Made by a program: the position numbers and the translations under genes
Shown: in pieces, positions 52,736-62,751 of the stretch
Numbering within the stretch: position 1 is the stretch's first letter
How the letters are laid out: every line of letters starts with the position of its first letter
Source of the DNA: Elusimicrobiota bacterium
GTDB lineage: Bacteria > Elusimicrobiota > UBA8919
Reading direction: 5' to 3'
Assembly: GCA_028718185.1 (NCBI GenBank)
Contig: JAQUMH010000010.1
Span: 22,763 to 86,762, forward strand
Length of the DNA: 64,000 bases
Notes under the pieces: generated by a model
Seen by the model: the letters and a program-made list of their open reading frames with translations, nothing else
Database searches by the model: none
What the model was told of the DNA's origin: nothing

Positions 52736-55700
52736 ATGAAAACTTTTTTTAAATCAAAAAACATAGTTTTTGTCTTTTTTGTTATATTTTTTTCTTCCAT
52801 TCTTAATGCAGCGCCTCCTACAGTACCTAATCTTTATTCACCATCAACAATGACATGGACTAATATTAACACAATAGACTGGTCTACATCAACTGCTCTG
52901 GCAGGACAAACTGTCTTTTACGATTTAGAAATTGATGATGCTCAAGATTTTGTATCGGTAGTTGCATCAAGTTATACAATATACAGGTCTTCTTGTTTAA
53001 TATCTAATTTGAACGGTTCATTAAGTGAGAATACCCAATATTGGTGGCATGTCAGGGCTAGCACTTCTACATCCGGGGAATATTCAGCGTGGAGTTCAAC
53101 CCGTTCATTTAAGTTAGATACAACTAAAACCGTATTTAGTTATCCACAAGTTAAATTATCCACAGGAACATGGGCAGCAGCAAATACTGCATATGTAAAT
53201 GTTTCAACACCTCAAGTGCGAGTAAATGTTCAGGATATAAATTCCGGGTTGATGGCAGGTAAGACAGAGATAGTGGCAAGTAGTGGTTGTGTTGGATTGT
53301 GGCATTTGAATGAGGGTTCTGGTGCTACTGTTTATGATGCAAGTGGTTATGGGAATAATGGAACAATAACTCAAGCTACCTGGCAAAATATGACTTCATG
53401 GAAGTCAACAACTAAAACTGAAAAAACGTTATATTTTCTTGATGATAATGATAATGTGGATTGTGGTAGCGGAGCGAGTTTTGCAAATTTACTTAACAAA
53501 ATAACGCTATCAGTATGGGCAAGACGTACAGGAGGTCTATTGCAGCCATTAGCGGTTGCGAGGATTGGTGACTGGCGATTTGGCTGTGAAACCTCAGCTG
53601 GAAATTGGAATTTTTATACGGCTGCATGGACATGGGTATTTCCTACTGGTGTACCGGTAGCAGCGAATGAATGGCATCATATGGTATTTACATATGATGG
53701 AGCAACGGCAAAGATATATAAAGACGGAGCATTAGCAGTACAGAAAGCTGCTTCAGGTAATTTGACTACAAATGGAAATGTAGCTATTGGCGGATGGGCT
53801 ACGGTATGTTTTACAGGATACTTGGATGAAGTGGGAATATGGGATAGGGTATTGGATCCGGAAGAGATAGCAGTCTTGTATAATTCCTGTGCAGTAAAGT
53901 TTTCATCAAATACAGTTAGCGGTTATTCAGGAATAATTACATCAACATCAACAGAACCAACAGTGCTTACAACCGGCAGCGACGGAACTACAACATTACA
54001 ATTTTCAACCGCCACCGCTGTGAATTTTCTGCCTGGGTCAAATAACAGTATACAGTTTTTAGCCCGTGACAGTGCAGGTAATCTTTCCATGTCAGGTGTT
54101 TACACAATAAATGTAGATACTATATCACCATCAGCAATAACCTCACTTACTGGTCTTACTAGTAGTAGTAATATAAATCTATCATGGATATCACCAGGCA
54201 CAGATGGTACAGTTGGTGCGATAGATAATGGGCAATTTTTAATACGGCGAGCCACATGGTCAGTCACTCCTGAAAGCATGTGGGGAAATGGATATGACAC
54301 CAAACCTGCAGTAATAGAACAGGAAATAATAATAGATACGACTTCACTGCCTGCATTATCTAATTGCACAACTACATTTTATGATTTACAAACATCTGTA
54401 ATACATTATTTTAGGATATGGTCAAGAGACACCGCCGGGAACTGGTCAAGTATATCTAACGGGTGTACGGTGTATTTTAATCTACCGACAGCACCTACTA
54501 ATTTTACAGGTGTAACTCTCTCAACATATTCAATACAATGGTCATGGAATGATGTTAGTGATGAGAGCGGCTATCGTGTCCGTTATTCTACAGCGTCATC
54601 TTCATCGGAAGTAGCAGTATCATCTTCATTACCTGCCAATCAAGTTAGTTGGACAGAGTATGGATTAACCGCGAACACATCATATTATAGGGTTGTAGTA
54701 TCTACTAATGCCAGTGGAGAAAGTAATCTTTCAAATGCAGCTACTACCTACACGTTTGCAAATCCGCCTCTTGCACCTGTAGTATTTTCTAATGTTGGGT
54801 ATTCATCAGTTACAGTGCAATGGACTGCCACAGATAATCCGTCATGGACAAAATACGGTATAATATTGTCAAGTAATCCGGAATGTTATGGAGCAACAGT
54901 AAGCACAGCAGTTACTTTTGCTAATAATCTTACTAATAACACAACATCTGTCTTTTCACTAAATTCTGAAACCACGTATTATTTTAGAATAATAGCGTTT
55001 AATAATGAGCAAATTCAGACAACATACATTCAATCCAGCACTACAACAAAAACAGGACCACCTGCTGCACCTTCAAACATAAAAATATCAGCACTGTTAG
55101 GTCCTACGTCAATTTACTGGCAGTTTGATGATAACTCGACAAACGAGACAGGGTTATTCCTTTCCAGTGGAACAGATATAACGATGCGATTATCGCCTAA
55201 CTTAGCAAATACCGCAACCACAGGCACAACTTACTGGATAGAATTAGACCTTTCAACAAACACACAATACACCAGATATGCTGAAGCGGTTAATGCAACA
55301 GATTCCAGTTGGTCAGTTGTAATTACAAGTTACACCGCTGCTTATGTTCCTTCTAATCTTACACTTTCTAATGTTTATTCATCAAGTGCAACATTAACAT
55401 GGTCTGCCAACACCAATCCTAATGGTACAAGATATGGTGTAATATCATCAAGTAATCCTGAATGTTATGGGGCAACAGTAAGCACGGCAGTCACTTTTGC
55501 TAACAATCTTACTGCTAACACAACATCTGTCCTTTCGTTAAATTCTGATACTACATATTATTTTAGAGTAATTGCATTTAATGGAAATCAAATTCAATCA
55601 TCATCATATGTTCAGTCCAGCACAACGACAAAATCAAGTGTTGTAATACCTAATCGACCAATCAATTTAAAATCAGCGTCATTAGGAACTACCTCAATTT

Positions 55701-57460
55701 ACTGGCAGTTTGATGACAATTCAACTAACGAGACAGGGCTGTACTTTTCCAGTGGAACAAACATAACGATGAGATTATCACCTAACTTAGCAAATACTAC
55801 GACCACAGGCACTACTTACTGGTTAGAATTAGGACTTTCTACAAACACACAATACACCAGATATGCTGAAGCATATAATACCGCTGGTTCCAGTTGGTCA
55901 GTTATAATTACAAGTTATACAGCAGCTTATGTTCCTTCTAATCTTACGCTTTCCAATGTTTGCTCATCAAGTGCGACCCTTACTTGGTCTGCTAACACCA
56001 ATCCTAACGGTACAAGATATGGTGTAATATTATCAAGTAACCCGGAATGTTATGGAGCAACAGTAAGCACAGCAGTCACTTTTGCTAATAATCTTACTGC
56101 TAACACAACACCTGTATCTTCATTAAGTTCTGAAACCATATATTATTTTAGAGTAATCGCATACAATGGAGATCAAATTCAGACAGCATACATCCAATCC
56201 AGTACAATAACAAAACCATCTGCTGCTCCTGCCACTCCAACAAACTTAAAAGTATCAACATTATTAGGTCCTACATCAATCTACTGGCAGTTTAACGATA
56301 ACTCAACAAATGAGACAGGACTATACCTTTCCAGTGGAACCAATATAACGATGCGATTATCACCTAACTTAGCTAACACGGCAACAACAGGCACTACCTA
56401 CTGGTTAGAATTAGGACTTTCAGCTAATACTTTGTATACCAGATATGCTGAAGCTGTTAATGCGGCAGGTTCAGCTTGGTCAGTTGTCATTGCCAGTTAC
56501 ACTGCTGCCAGTGTTCCCTCTAACATAACATTCGCTAATGTTCACTCATCAAGCGTAACTCTAAGCTGGTCTGCTAATACTAATCCTAACGGAACAAGAT
56601 ACGGTGTTGCTAAATCCACTAATAGTGAATTCACCGGCACAGAAGTAAGCAGTATAACCTATTCAAACAATTTAACTCTTACAACAACTACTTTTTATTC
56701 ACTATCATTAAACACATCATATTACTTCCGTGTTTGGGCATATAATGGAAATCAGATACCTACTACATATGTTCAAACCAGCACAATAACAAAATCCGGA
56801 GCACCGCCAAATGCACCTGTTATTTCTGTTATATTGCCCGGCGAACAAACAACAATAAAAGTTGGAGATACAATCACATTAGCAGCTGCTATTGAAACAA
56901 GTGCAACTCTCTATAAAATAACCGTAAAAGACTTAGATGGAAATACATTGGCGGAATGGTTGGATCCTGCAGGCTTAACATCTAACACAATAAATGGTAT
57001 AACATTAGATTCTGCTACTGAAAATCCTGATAATATAATAGCAGATATCACGATAGGTAATATTACAGCAAAATACCCTATGTTAAAAGGGATAACAGTA
57101 GAAATTATTGTTCAGGACAATTCAGGAATATCACAACCCGGTATATCAGAACCTATTTTAATATCAGCAGAGACAAACAAAATAACACTTTACAACAACT
57201 TATTTAATCCGGTAAAAGGCGATAAAACAACAATCCGTTATGAGACAAAAAGACCGGGCAGGATAACAATAGAAGTATATACTATAAACGGAGATAAAGT
57301 AATAACACTGGTAAACGAAACTACTACTTCGGCTGTTCCTTACTGGGCGACATGGGATGGTAAGGACAGTAATGGTGACCTTGTCTCAAGTGGAATATAT
57401 TTAGTACATATAGAAGGACCCGGATTAAAGGACACTAAAAAGGTTTGTGTGATTAAATAG
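52736..57460 (+). CDS. LamG/Fn3-array exoprotein with FlgD-like C-terminal domain (module 3 cargo)
   Basis: 1,574 residues. Signal peptide 1-25; front Fn3-like domain; LamG (182-386) with CVGLWHLNEGSGATVYDASG and GYLDEVGIWDRVLDPEEI; beta-sandwich and Fn3-like (388-580); then a long Fn3 array (about 586-1356) in which two Fn3 types alternate. The pair repeats three times at about 580-base spacing, with strong DNA similarity between copies. An Ig-like domain and the FlgD-like domain (1478-1574) close the protein. Overall order matches cargo 1. The leader AAATATAAATGAAA is shared with cargo 2; no ribosome site is visible. Likely a surface-displayed adhesin; ligand unknown. Confidence 0.85.
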   Translation: MKTFFKSKNIVFVFFVIFFSSILNAAPPTVPNLYSPSTMTWTNINTIDWSTSTALAGQTVFYDLEIDDAQDFVSVVASSYTIYRSSCLISNLNGSLSENTQYWWHVRASTSTSGEYSAWSSTRSFKLDTTKTVFSYPQVKLSTGTWAAANTAYVNVSTPQVRVNVQDINSGLMAGKTEIVASSGCVGLWHLNEGSGATVYDASGYGNNGTITQATWQNMTSWKSTTKTEKTLYFLDDNDNVDCGSGASFANLLNKITLSVWARRTGGLLQPLAVARIGDWRFGCETSAGNWNFYTAAWTWVFPTGVPVAANEWHHMVFTYDGATAKIYKDGALAVQKAASGNLTTNGNVAIGGWATVCFTGYLDEVGIWDRVLDPEEIAVLYNSCAVKFSSNTVSGYSGIITSTSTEPTVLTTGSDGTTTLQFSTATAVNFLPGSNNSIQFLARDSAGNLSMSGVYTINVDTISPSAITSLTGLTSSSNINLSWISPGTDGTVGAIDNGQFLIRRATWSVTPESMWGNGYDTKPAVIEQEIIIDTTSLPALSNCTTTFYDLQTSVIHYFRIWSRDTAGNWSSISNGCTVYFNLPTAPTNFTGVTLSTYSIQWSWNDVSDESGYRVRYSTASSSSEVAVSSSLPANQVSWTEYGLTANTSYYRVVVSTNASGESNLSNAATTYTFANPPLAPVVFSNVGYSSVTVQWTATDNPSWTKYGIILSSNPECYGATVSTAVTFANNLTNNTTSVFSLNSETTYYFRIIAFNNEQIQTTYIQSSTTTKTGPPAAPSNIKISALLGPTSIYWQFDDNSTNETGLFLSSGTDITMRLSPNLANTATTGTTYWIELDLSTNTQYTRYAEAVNATDSSWSVVITSYTAAYVPSNLTLSNVYSSSATLTWSANTNPNGTRYGVISSSNPECYGATVSTAVTFANNLTANTTSVLSLNSDTTYYFRVIAFNGNQIQSSSYVQSSTTTKSSVVIPNRPINLKSASLGTTSIYWQFDDNSTNETGLYFSSGTNITMRLSPNLANTTTTGTTYWLELGLSTNTQYTRYAEAYNTAGSSWSVIITSYTAAYVPSNLTLSNVCSSSATLTWSANTNPNGTRYGVILSSNPECYGATVSTAVTFANNLTANTTPVSSLSSETIYYFRVIAYNGDQIQTAYIQSSTITKPSAAPATPTNLKVSTLLGPTSIYWQFNDNSTNETGLYLSSGTNITMRLSPNLANTATTGTTYWLELGLSANTLYTRYAEAVNAAGSAWSVVIASYTAASVPSNITFANVHSSSVTLSWSANTNPNGTRYGVAKSTNSEFTGTEVSSITYSNNLTLTTTTFYSLSLNTSYYFRVWAYNGNQIPTTYVQTSTITKSGAPPNAPVISVILPGEQTTIKVGDTITLAAAIETSATLYKITVKDLDGNTLAEWLDPAGLTSNTINGITLDSATENPDNIIADITIGNITAKYPMLKGITVEIIVQDNSGISQPGISEPILISAETNKITLYNNLFNPVKGDKTTIRYETKRPGRITIEVYTINGDKVITLVNETTTSAVPYWATWDGKDSNGDLVSSGIYLVHIEGPGLKDTKKVCVIK

Positions 57461-57511
57461 TTTTTTGTGAAACAAAAAACTATCCTGGTGTAAATCGGGA
57501 ACTACCATATT

Positions 57512-58867
57512 ATGAAAAAGATTGTAATAATTTTGTTTTTCACATTATCAACATATATCTGTCATGCTACAGGTCCCTGGACTAACGGGGCATCTATATT
57601 AAGACAAGGAATTGGAGCAAGACCCTTGGGTATGGGAGAAGCATTTGTAGGTTTAGCAGATGATATAAATACACTTCAGTTTAATCCTGCAGGGTTAAGT
57701 AATATTTCAAATAAAGAATCAGGAGCTACATATTCAAAAGAATTAGTTGATATGAGTTATAGTAATATAGCATATGCCCAACCATTAGGTGAGAAAGGAT
57801 ATATTGGCGGTTCTTTCCTGTTATTTCAAGGTGGGGACATAGAGATAAACTGGTGGGACTCAGTAAACGGGGTAAGAACTGAAACGAGGAATGCAGAACA
57901 AGATTATGTTTTAACATTAGGATATGCTCAGGATTTTATGAGCGAAGGTGAATTATCTGCAGGTGCTAATCTTAAATACGTTAGTAGTAAATTAGCCGAA
58001 GAATCTACAGCGTCCAGTATTGCTGTAGATTTAGGCGGGTTATACCGGTTATTGGATAATAAATTATCTTTGGGTCTGTCAATCCTGAATATAGGAACTG
58101 CGTTAAAATACAAAGGCGGTATATCAAGCGGTTCGGAAGATGACCCGCTGCCTTTAGGAATAAGAGTAGGCGGTGCTTATGTTTTTATTTCTGAAGACAT
58201 GAAAAAACTTACAGGTGTTTTAGATATTAATAAATATTCAAACACTGATATGCAGCTTAATTTAGGATTAGAGTGCTGGTTAAAAGAAATGATAGCGTTA
58301 CGGACTGGTTACGAGATAGGATATGATTTAGCTTCTATTACAGCCGGTTTAGGGTTTAAAGTTAAGAATTGCCAGTTGGATTACGGGTTCAGTCCTATGA
58401 GTAAAATAAACGCTATTCATAAAGTTTCGTTTATATTAAGGTTTGGCGAATCATCTGAAGAATCAGATAAAACAGTTACAGCTACGATGAAAAAATCTAA
58501 GCCTTCAAATGAAAAAACTAACAGTTCGGTGAAAAAATCTAAGCTTTCGGATTTGAAAAGCAGCAGTAAGGCTGAACAAAAATACAAAAGAGGGTTAATG
58601 TACTTTAATACAGAAGAATATGAACTTGCTATTGCTGAATTTCAGGGTGCGATTGAGTTGAATCCTGACAATCAGGAAGCCACTGCAAAGATAGCTGAAG
58701 CTACTGAAAAACTAAAAGAACAAACATACCAGCAAGGATTAGAATTTTTTAATAAAAAACAATATGCAAAAGCTAAAGTTCAGTTTGGTAAAGTACTTGA
58801 AATGGATCCTTCTAATCAGGAAGCTAAACAAAAATTAATAGATATTGAAAATTTGTTAAAAAAATAG
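57512..58867 (+). CDS. PorV/UPF0164-family barrel fused to TPRs (module 3)
   Basis: 451 residues with signal peptide, PorV signature (GIGARPLGMGEAFVGLADDI, FNPAGL), barrel to about 315, a linker with repeated KKSK words, and TPRs (351-451). Over several hundred bases in the middle of the barrel it is nearly identical to the gene at 41485, including at silent positions, whereas the gene at 47597 has diverged more. It follows its cargo by 51 bases. Same proposed role: outer-membrane partner of the adjacent CTD-bearing exoprotein. Confidence 0.85.
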   Translation: MKKIVIILFFTLSTYICHATGPWTNGASILRQGIGARPLGMGEAFVGLADDINTLQFNPAGLSNISNKESGATYSKELVDMSYSNIAYAQPLGEKGYIGGSFLLFQGGDIEINWWDSVNGVRTETRNAEQDYVLTLGYAQDFMSEGELSAGANLKYVSSKLAEESTASSIAVDLGGLYRLLDNKLSLGLSILNIGTALKYKGGISSGSEDDPLPLGIRVGGAYVFISEDMKKLTGVLDINKYSNTDMQLNLGLECWLKEMIALRTGYEIGYDLASITAGLGFKVKNCQLDYGFSPMSKINAIHKVSFILRFGESSEESDKTVTATMKKSKPSNEKTNSSVKKSKLSDLKSSSKAEQKYKRGLMYFNTEEYELAIAEFQGAIELNPDNQEATAKIAEATEKLKEQTYQQGLEFFNKKQYAKAKVQFGKVLEMDPSNQEAKQKLIDIENLLKK

Positions 58868-58968
58868 AAAAAAAAGAAAATGTGTTTAAAAAATGGCACA
58901 TGGCAATAAAATTGCTACAAAGTGTTAAAGGAAGTTAAAGTAATTAAAATTGAACATTGAAGAAAAAA

Positions 58969-61338
58969 ATGAAAAAAAGCGTATCAATATTTATTCTGAT
59001 ATGTAGTTGTTGTATAAATCTTGTTTTTGCTAACACTTGGAGTCAAACGTCTTACGATGATTTCAATGCCGGTTACCTTGATAATACATCACCTGTGGGA
59101 ATAGGTAATGGCGCAACTATATATCTTAGTCGTGCCAATTGGTATAATGAAAATTGGGCTTATAGAATACCTATAACTATATATAATTCAACTTCAACAC
59201 TTAACAGTTTTCAGGTATTCATAAGCACGAAAGACATGGGTTCATCTACCCTCGCAGCAATAAGAACTGCTGGCAAAACCAATAGTGACTATAGCGACAT
59301 AATTTTTGTAGATGGTTCTAATAACAAAATAAATAACTATTGGATAACTCCTAGTACAATTAATCCAAACGGTGTCTGGTTGAAAATACCCACAATATCC
59401 ACAGGTACCAGTACAGTATTTATGTATTATGGTAACACAAGTGCTACTACTCCTACTTCCAACATTGATAACACTCTGCAAAAGGTATCTACTATTACAG
59501 CGTTTGGCACATATGACGCTCGCTTAGGTGCTTTATATAATTTTGACGAAGGCAGTGGACCGACTGTTAGTGATTTGTCGGCTAATGGTAACGATGGAAC
59601 TCTAAACGGCGGTATTATATGGGCAGGAAGTGATGGCGGTACAATCGGTAACGTAAGTACTTCTACAATCAAATTCTCCGGTAACGCATTAAATTTTGAT
59701 GGAATAGATGACTATGTAAGCTGCGGTAATACTGGTTTGGGTTCTACTAGTACAGTATCTATAGTAGCATGGATATATATTGACCCAGCAAAAAACAATA
59801 CTGCCAATATAGTAACTAAAAACGGCGGTTATTACCAAAATCAATATTCAATGATGTGGAGTAATAATGATAAGCGTATATCTTCTGGATTTAATGGTAA
59901 ATATTGGCTTGGAAGTTCAGCTACTAACTCAGTTTATGTAGCCAATTGGTATCAAGTAGCAATGACATATGGTAAAAATTACATTAATTATTACGTTAAT
60001 GGCGCTGCTTCCGGTAGTTCGTATTCACTTAGCATAGCTACACTTGCTTACACAACTAATATAATAAGAATAGGCAGAGTTTTCGGTGGTGGCGACGATA
60101 GCTTCCAAGGTACAATAGATGATGTAGCAATATATACTGAGGTGATATCTTCAGGTGAAATTAAAGCACAATATGAGCGCCGAAAGTATGCTGATCCCGA
60201 ACCTACAGTTGCTCTTGGTTCGGAGGTCCCCTATTCTTCTATAAGCGGCGCATATGTGTCAAACGGTAGTTTTACTTCTTCTTCTAATGATAGCAGTTCT
60301 GTTGCCGGGGTAAGTTGGGATTCGATATTATGGTCTCCTACCAACCAACCTGTCGGTACAAGCTTAAAATTCCAGATAGCTACGAGTAATGATAATAAAA
60401 CATGGGTCTTTCGCGGTCCTGATGGAGCTTTAACTACTTATTACACAACAGCGAGTGGTCAGTCAATATGGACAGGTCATACAGGCGACCGTTATTTAAA
60501 ATACAAAATATATTTTTCAGGCGATGGAATATTTACGCCTGAAGTTCATTACGTAACAATAAGCTACACACCGGTTGCTACTGAAATATCAGGAGTTGTT
60601 GATTCAGGCAAAGCAGATGATTCTCTGGATATATATTATGCCAAGTTGTCCATACCTGCAAATACAATTACTCGTAATGTTGAATATACTATTACTAAGC
60701 GTTCAGAACCGTCAATTTCTGTATTAACTGCCCCGATGAAACCGATATTGTCATATGATATCGAAGCAAAAGATTCTGTAAGCAATGAGTTACTTAGCAC
60801 GTTAGGTGGTGCAATTACACTTACCATGCGTTGTAAAGCTACTAAAGGTTCCGATGGTATATATTATGTAGATAATACTTACCCGGCACTGCCGTTATCT
60901 GAAGCGTCCAAATTAGCTATTCATTATTGGGATGGCGCGAGATGGCAATTGGTAGGCGGCACTGTAAGTGTTGATGAAAACACGGTGACGATAACAACTA
61001 AAATAAGTCATCTTGCAGAATATAGCATTGCAGTAAAATCGACAATAGTATCATCAAAAAGACTTACAGTTACATACAATATTTTTACACCTTCAGGGCC
61101 TGATAGCAGGTATGGTGAAGCAAGATTTGTGTTTGCAAACGAAAATAGTGAGGTTGCGGAATTAAAAATATATAGCATTTCAGCAAAATTAATCCGTACA
61201 GTAACTGCAACAGAGCCGGGTATCTCATGGGATGGTAGAAACGAGAGTGGTGATATCTGCGAAAGTGGAGTATATATATACCAGTTAAAGTTAGGCACTA
61301 CAATGCTGGGTAAAGGTACGGTAGTTTTAGCGAAGTAG
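58969..61338 (+). CDS. DUF2341-LamG exoprotein with FlgD-like C-terminal domain (module 4 cargo)
   Basis: ATG at 58969 (789 residues) is preferred to an in-frame TTG at 58957. Signal peptide 1-21; DUF2341-type domain from about 59 (NENWAYRIPITI..FMYYGNTSA) to 165; LamG (183-407) with LYNFDEGSG and FQGTIDDVAIYTEVISSGEI; a beta-sandwich (428-535); a ZU5-like region (536-690) in which the HFSTY seen in the left-block proteins reads HLAEY (H681-L682-A683); and a FlgD-like domain (695-789) ending ISWDGRNESGD..YIYQLKLG. DUF2341 next to LamG is a common pairing in bacterial surface proteins. It is shorter than the other cargos and has no Fn3 array. The PorV-TPR gene follows after 33 bases. Confidence 0.85.
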   Translation: MKKSVSIFILICSCCINLVFANTWSQTSYDDFNAGYLDNTSPVGIGNGATIYLSRANWYNENWAYRIPITIYNSTSTLNSFQVFISTKDMGSSTLAAIRTAGKTNSDYSDIIFVDGSNNKINNYWITPSTINPNGVWLKIPTISTGTSTVFMYYGNTSATTPTSNIDNTLQKVSTITAFGTYDARLGALYNFDEGSGPTVSDLSANGNDGTLNGGIIWAGSDGGTIGNVSTSTIKFSGNALNFDGIDDYVSCGNTGLGSTSTVSIVAWIYIDPAKNNTANIVTKNGGYYQNQYSMMWSNNDKRISSGFNGKYWLGSSATNSVYVANWYQVAMTYGKNYINYYVNGAASGSSYSLSIATLAYTTNIIRIGRVFGGGDDSFQGTIDDVAIYTEVISSGEIKAQYERRKYADPEPTVALGSEVPYSSISGAYVSNGSFTSSSNDSSSVAGVSWDSILWSPTNQPVGTSLKFQIATSNDNKTWVFRGPDGALTTYYTTASGQSIWTGHTGDRYLKYKIYFSGDGIFTPEVHYVTISYTPVATEISGVVDSGKADDSLDIYYAKLSIPANTITRNVEYTITKRSEPSISVLTAPMKPILSYDIEAKDSVSNELLSTLGGAITLTMRCKATKGSDGIYYVDNTYPALPLSEASKLAIHYWDGARWQLVGGTVSVDENTVTITTKISHLAEYSIAVKSTIVSSKRLTVTYNIFTPSGPDSRYGEARFVFANENSEVAELKIYSISAKLIRTVTATEPGISWDGRNESGDICESGVYIYQLKLGTTMLGKGTVVLAK

Positions 61339-61371
61339 TTGTTTATTGGATTTATTAATTTATAACAGATT

Positions 61372-62751
61372 ATGAAACAAAACAAAAGACAGTTTTTCTT
61401 ATTTATAATAGCAGCATTGACGTTATTCTTTAGAAACGAGCTTTATTCGGCGTTTGTAGATTTAGGTGCTGGCGCTCGTCCTTTAGGTATGGGTGGTGCG
61501 TTTGTAGCAGTAGCAGACGACGCAAATACAATAATGTACAACGCGGCAGGTGTAACACAATTAGATAGAGAAGAACTAACCGCTACCTATACTAAATTAT
61601 ATACCGGAATAGATGGTTTAAGCAATAATTTCGTAGCATATGTGTATCCAATGGGTGAGAAGCTTGGTGCACTCGGGTTTGGATGGTACAATTTTACAAC
61701 GAAAGATCTTTATAATGAAAATACTGTTATTCTTTCATATGGAAGTCAATTTAGTCCCATGTTATCTGCAGGATTAAATCTAAAATATCTGTCTAAACAA
61801 TATATAACTAATGAATGGACCGAATCAAACCCGGTATTTAGCAATGGTAATAGTGCAAGCGGTATATCTTTAGATTTAGGAGTTTTATATAGTGCGAGTG
61901 ATGTTTTATCATTAGGTTTTTCAGCTGAGAATTTTAATAGTCCGGATATAGGTCTAAAGAGCACCGATAAGGTACCTGCAAATATTTGTTTAGGTGCGGC
62001 ATATTATTTAACTGAACATGTTTCTACTGCGTTAGACATAGCATTTCGTAATGATTTAGTTAATGTAAATATTGGTTGTGAAAGTAAAGTATTAAATGAC
62101 AATCTAGCACTAAGGTTTGGTTATGGTAACAATGCTTTAACGGTTGGTGCTGGTTGTTTAGTAAATATAAAACAGACTCTGGAAGGTCAGATTGATTATG
62201 CATTTAACAGTCCGTTAAAATTTGTAGATGGTGGCGGCGGCAGTCATCAAATATCGTTAAGTATGCGTTTTGGTGAACCAAAAGCAACCGCAGAAGAAGC
62301 AGCAGCGGAAGAAACGACAACAGAAGCAGCAGTAGAGACACCAAAGGCAACAGAAGAAACAGAAACACCAAAGGCAGAGGGACAGGAAGCTGAAAAAACA
62401 GCTGCGCCTGCGAGCGGAGACATAAAAGAAAATATTGCTGCAGGCATAGAGTTCTATAAATTAGGTAAATATCTAAAAGCATTAGACGAATTTAATAAGG
62501 CTTTGGAAACGGATGATAAAAACAAACAATGTTTAAAATATTTAAAAAAGATGACAGCAAACATGGAGAAAATGAAAAAGACTTTTAGAACAGAAGCGGA
62601 GTTAGTATATGCAAAAGGTTATTTGTATTATGCTAATAATGAAACAATAAAAGCAGTTGCACAATGGGATAGGTTAATAACAATTGAGCCCGATAATGAT
62701 GAAGTAAAGGAGTATTTGGATAAATTAAAAAATGATGGTGAAGCAAAATGA
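61372..62751 (+). CDS. PorV/UPF0164-family barrel with Ala/Glu/Thr-rich linker and TPRs (module 4)
   Basis: 459 residues. Signal peptide 1-26; signature GAGARPLGMGGAFVAVADDA with YNAAGV; barrel to about 300 ending SLSMRFGEP; an alanine/glutamate/threonine-rich linker (about 302-350); then TPR-type helices (357-459) including FYKLGKYLKALDEFNKALE. It is the most diverged TPR-bearing PorV here, matching its diverged cargo, as expected if each pair evolves together. The last bases overlap the start of the next exoprotein gene (ATGA), so translation is probably coupled. Confidence 0.85.
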   Translation: MKQNKRQFFLFIIAALTLFFRNELYSAFVDLGAGARPLGMGGAFVAVADDANTIMYNAAGVTQLDREELTATYTKLYTGIDGLSNNFVAYVYPMGEKLGALGFGWYNFTTKDLYNENTVILSYGSQFSPMLSAGLNLKYLSKQYITNEWTESNPVFSNGNSASGISLDLGVLYSASDVLSLGFSAENFNSPDIGLKSTDKVPANICLGAAYYLTEHVSTALDIAFRNDLVNVNIGCESKVLNDNLALRFGYGNNALTVGAGCLVNIKQTLEGQIDYAFNSPLKFVDGGGGSHQISLSMRFGEPKATAEEAAAEETTTEAAVETPKATEETETPKAEGQEAEKTAAPASGDIKENIAAGIEFYKLGKYLKALDEFNKALETDDKNKQCLKYLKKMTANMEKMKKTFRTEAELVYAKGYLYYANNETIKAVAQWDRLITIEPDNDEVKEYLDKLKNDGEAK

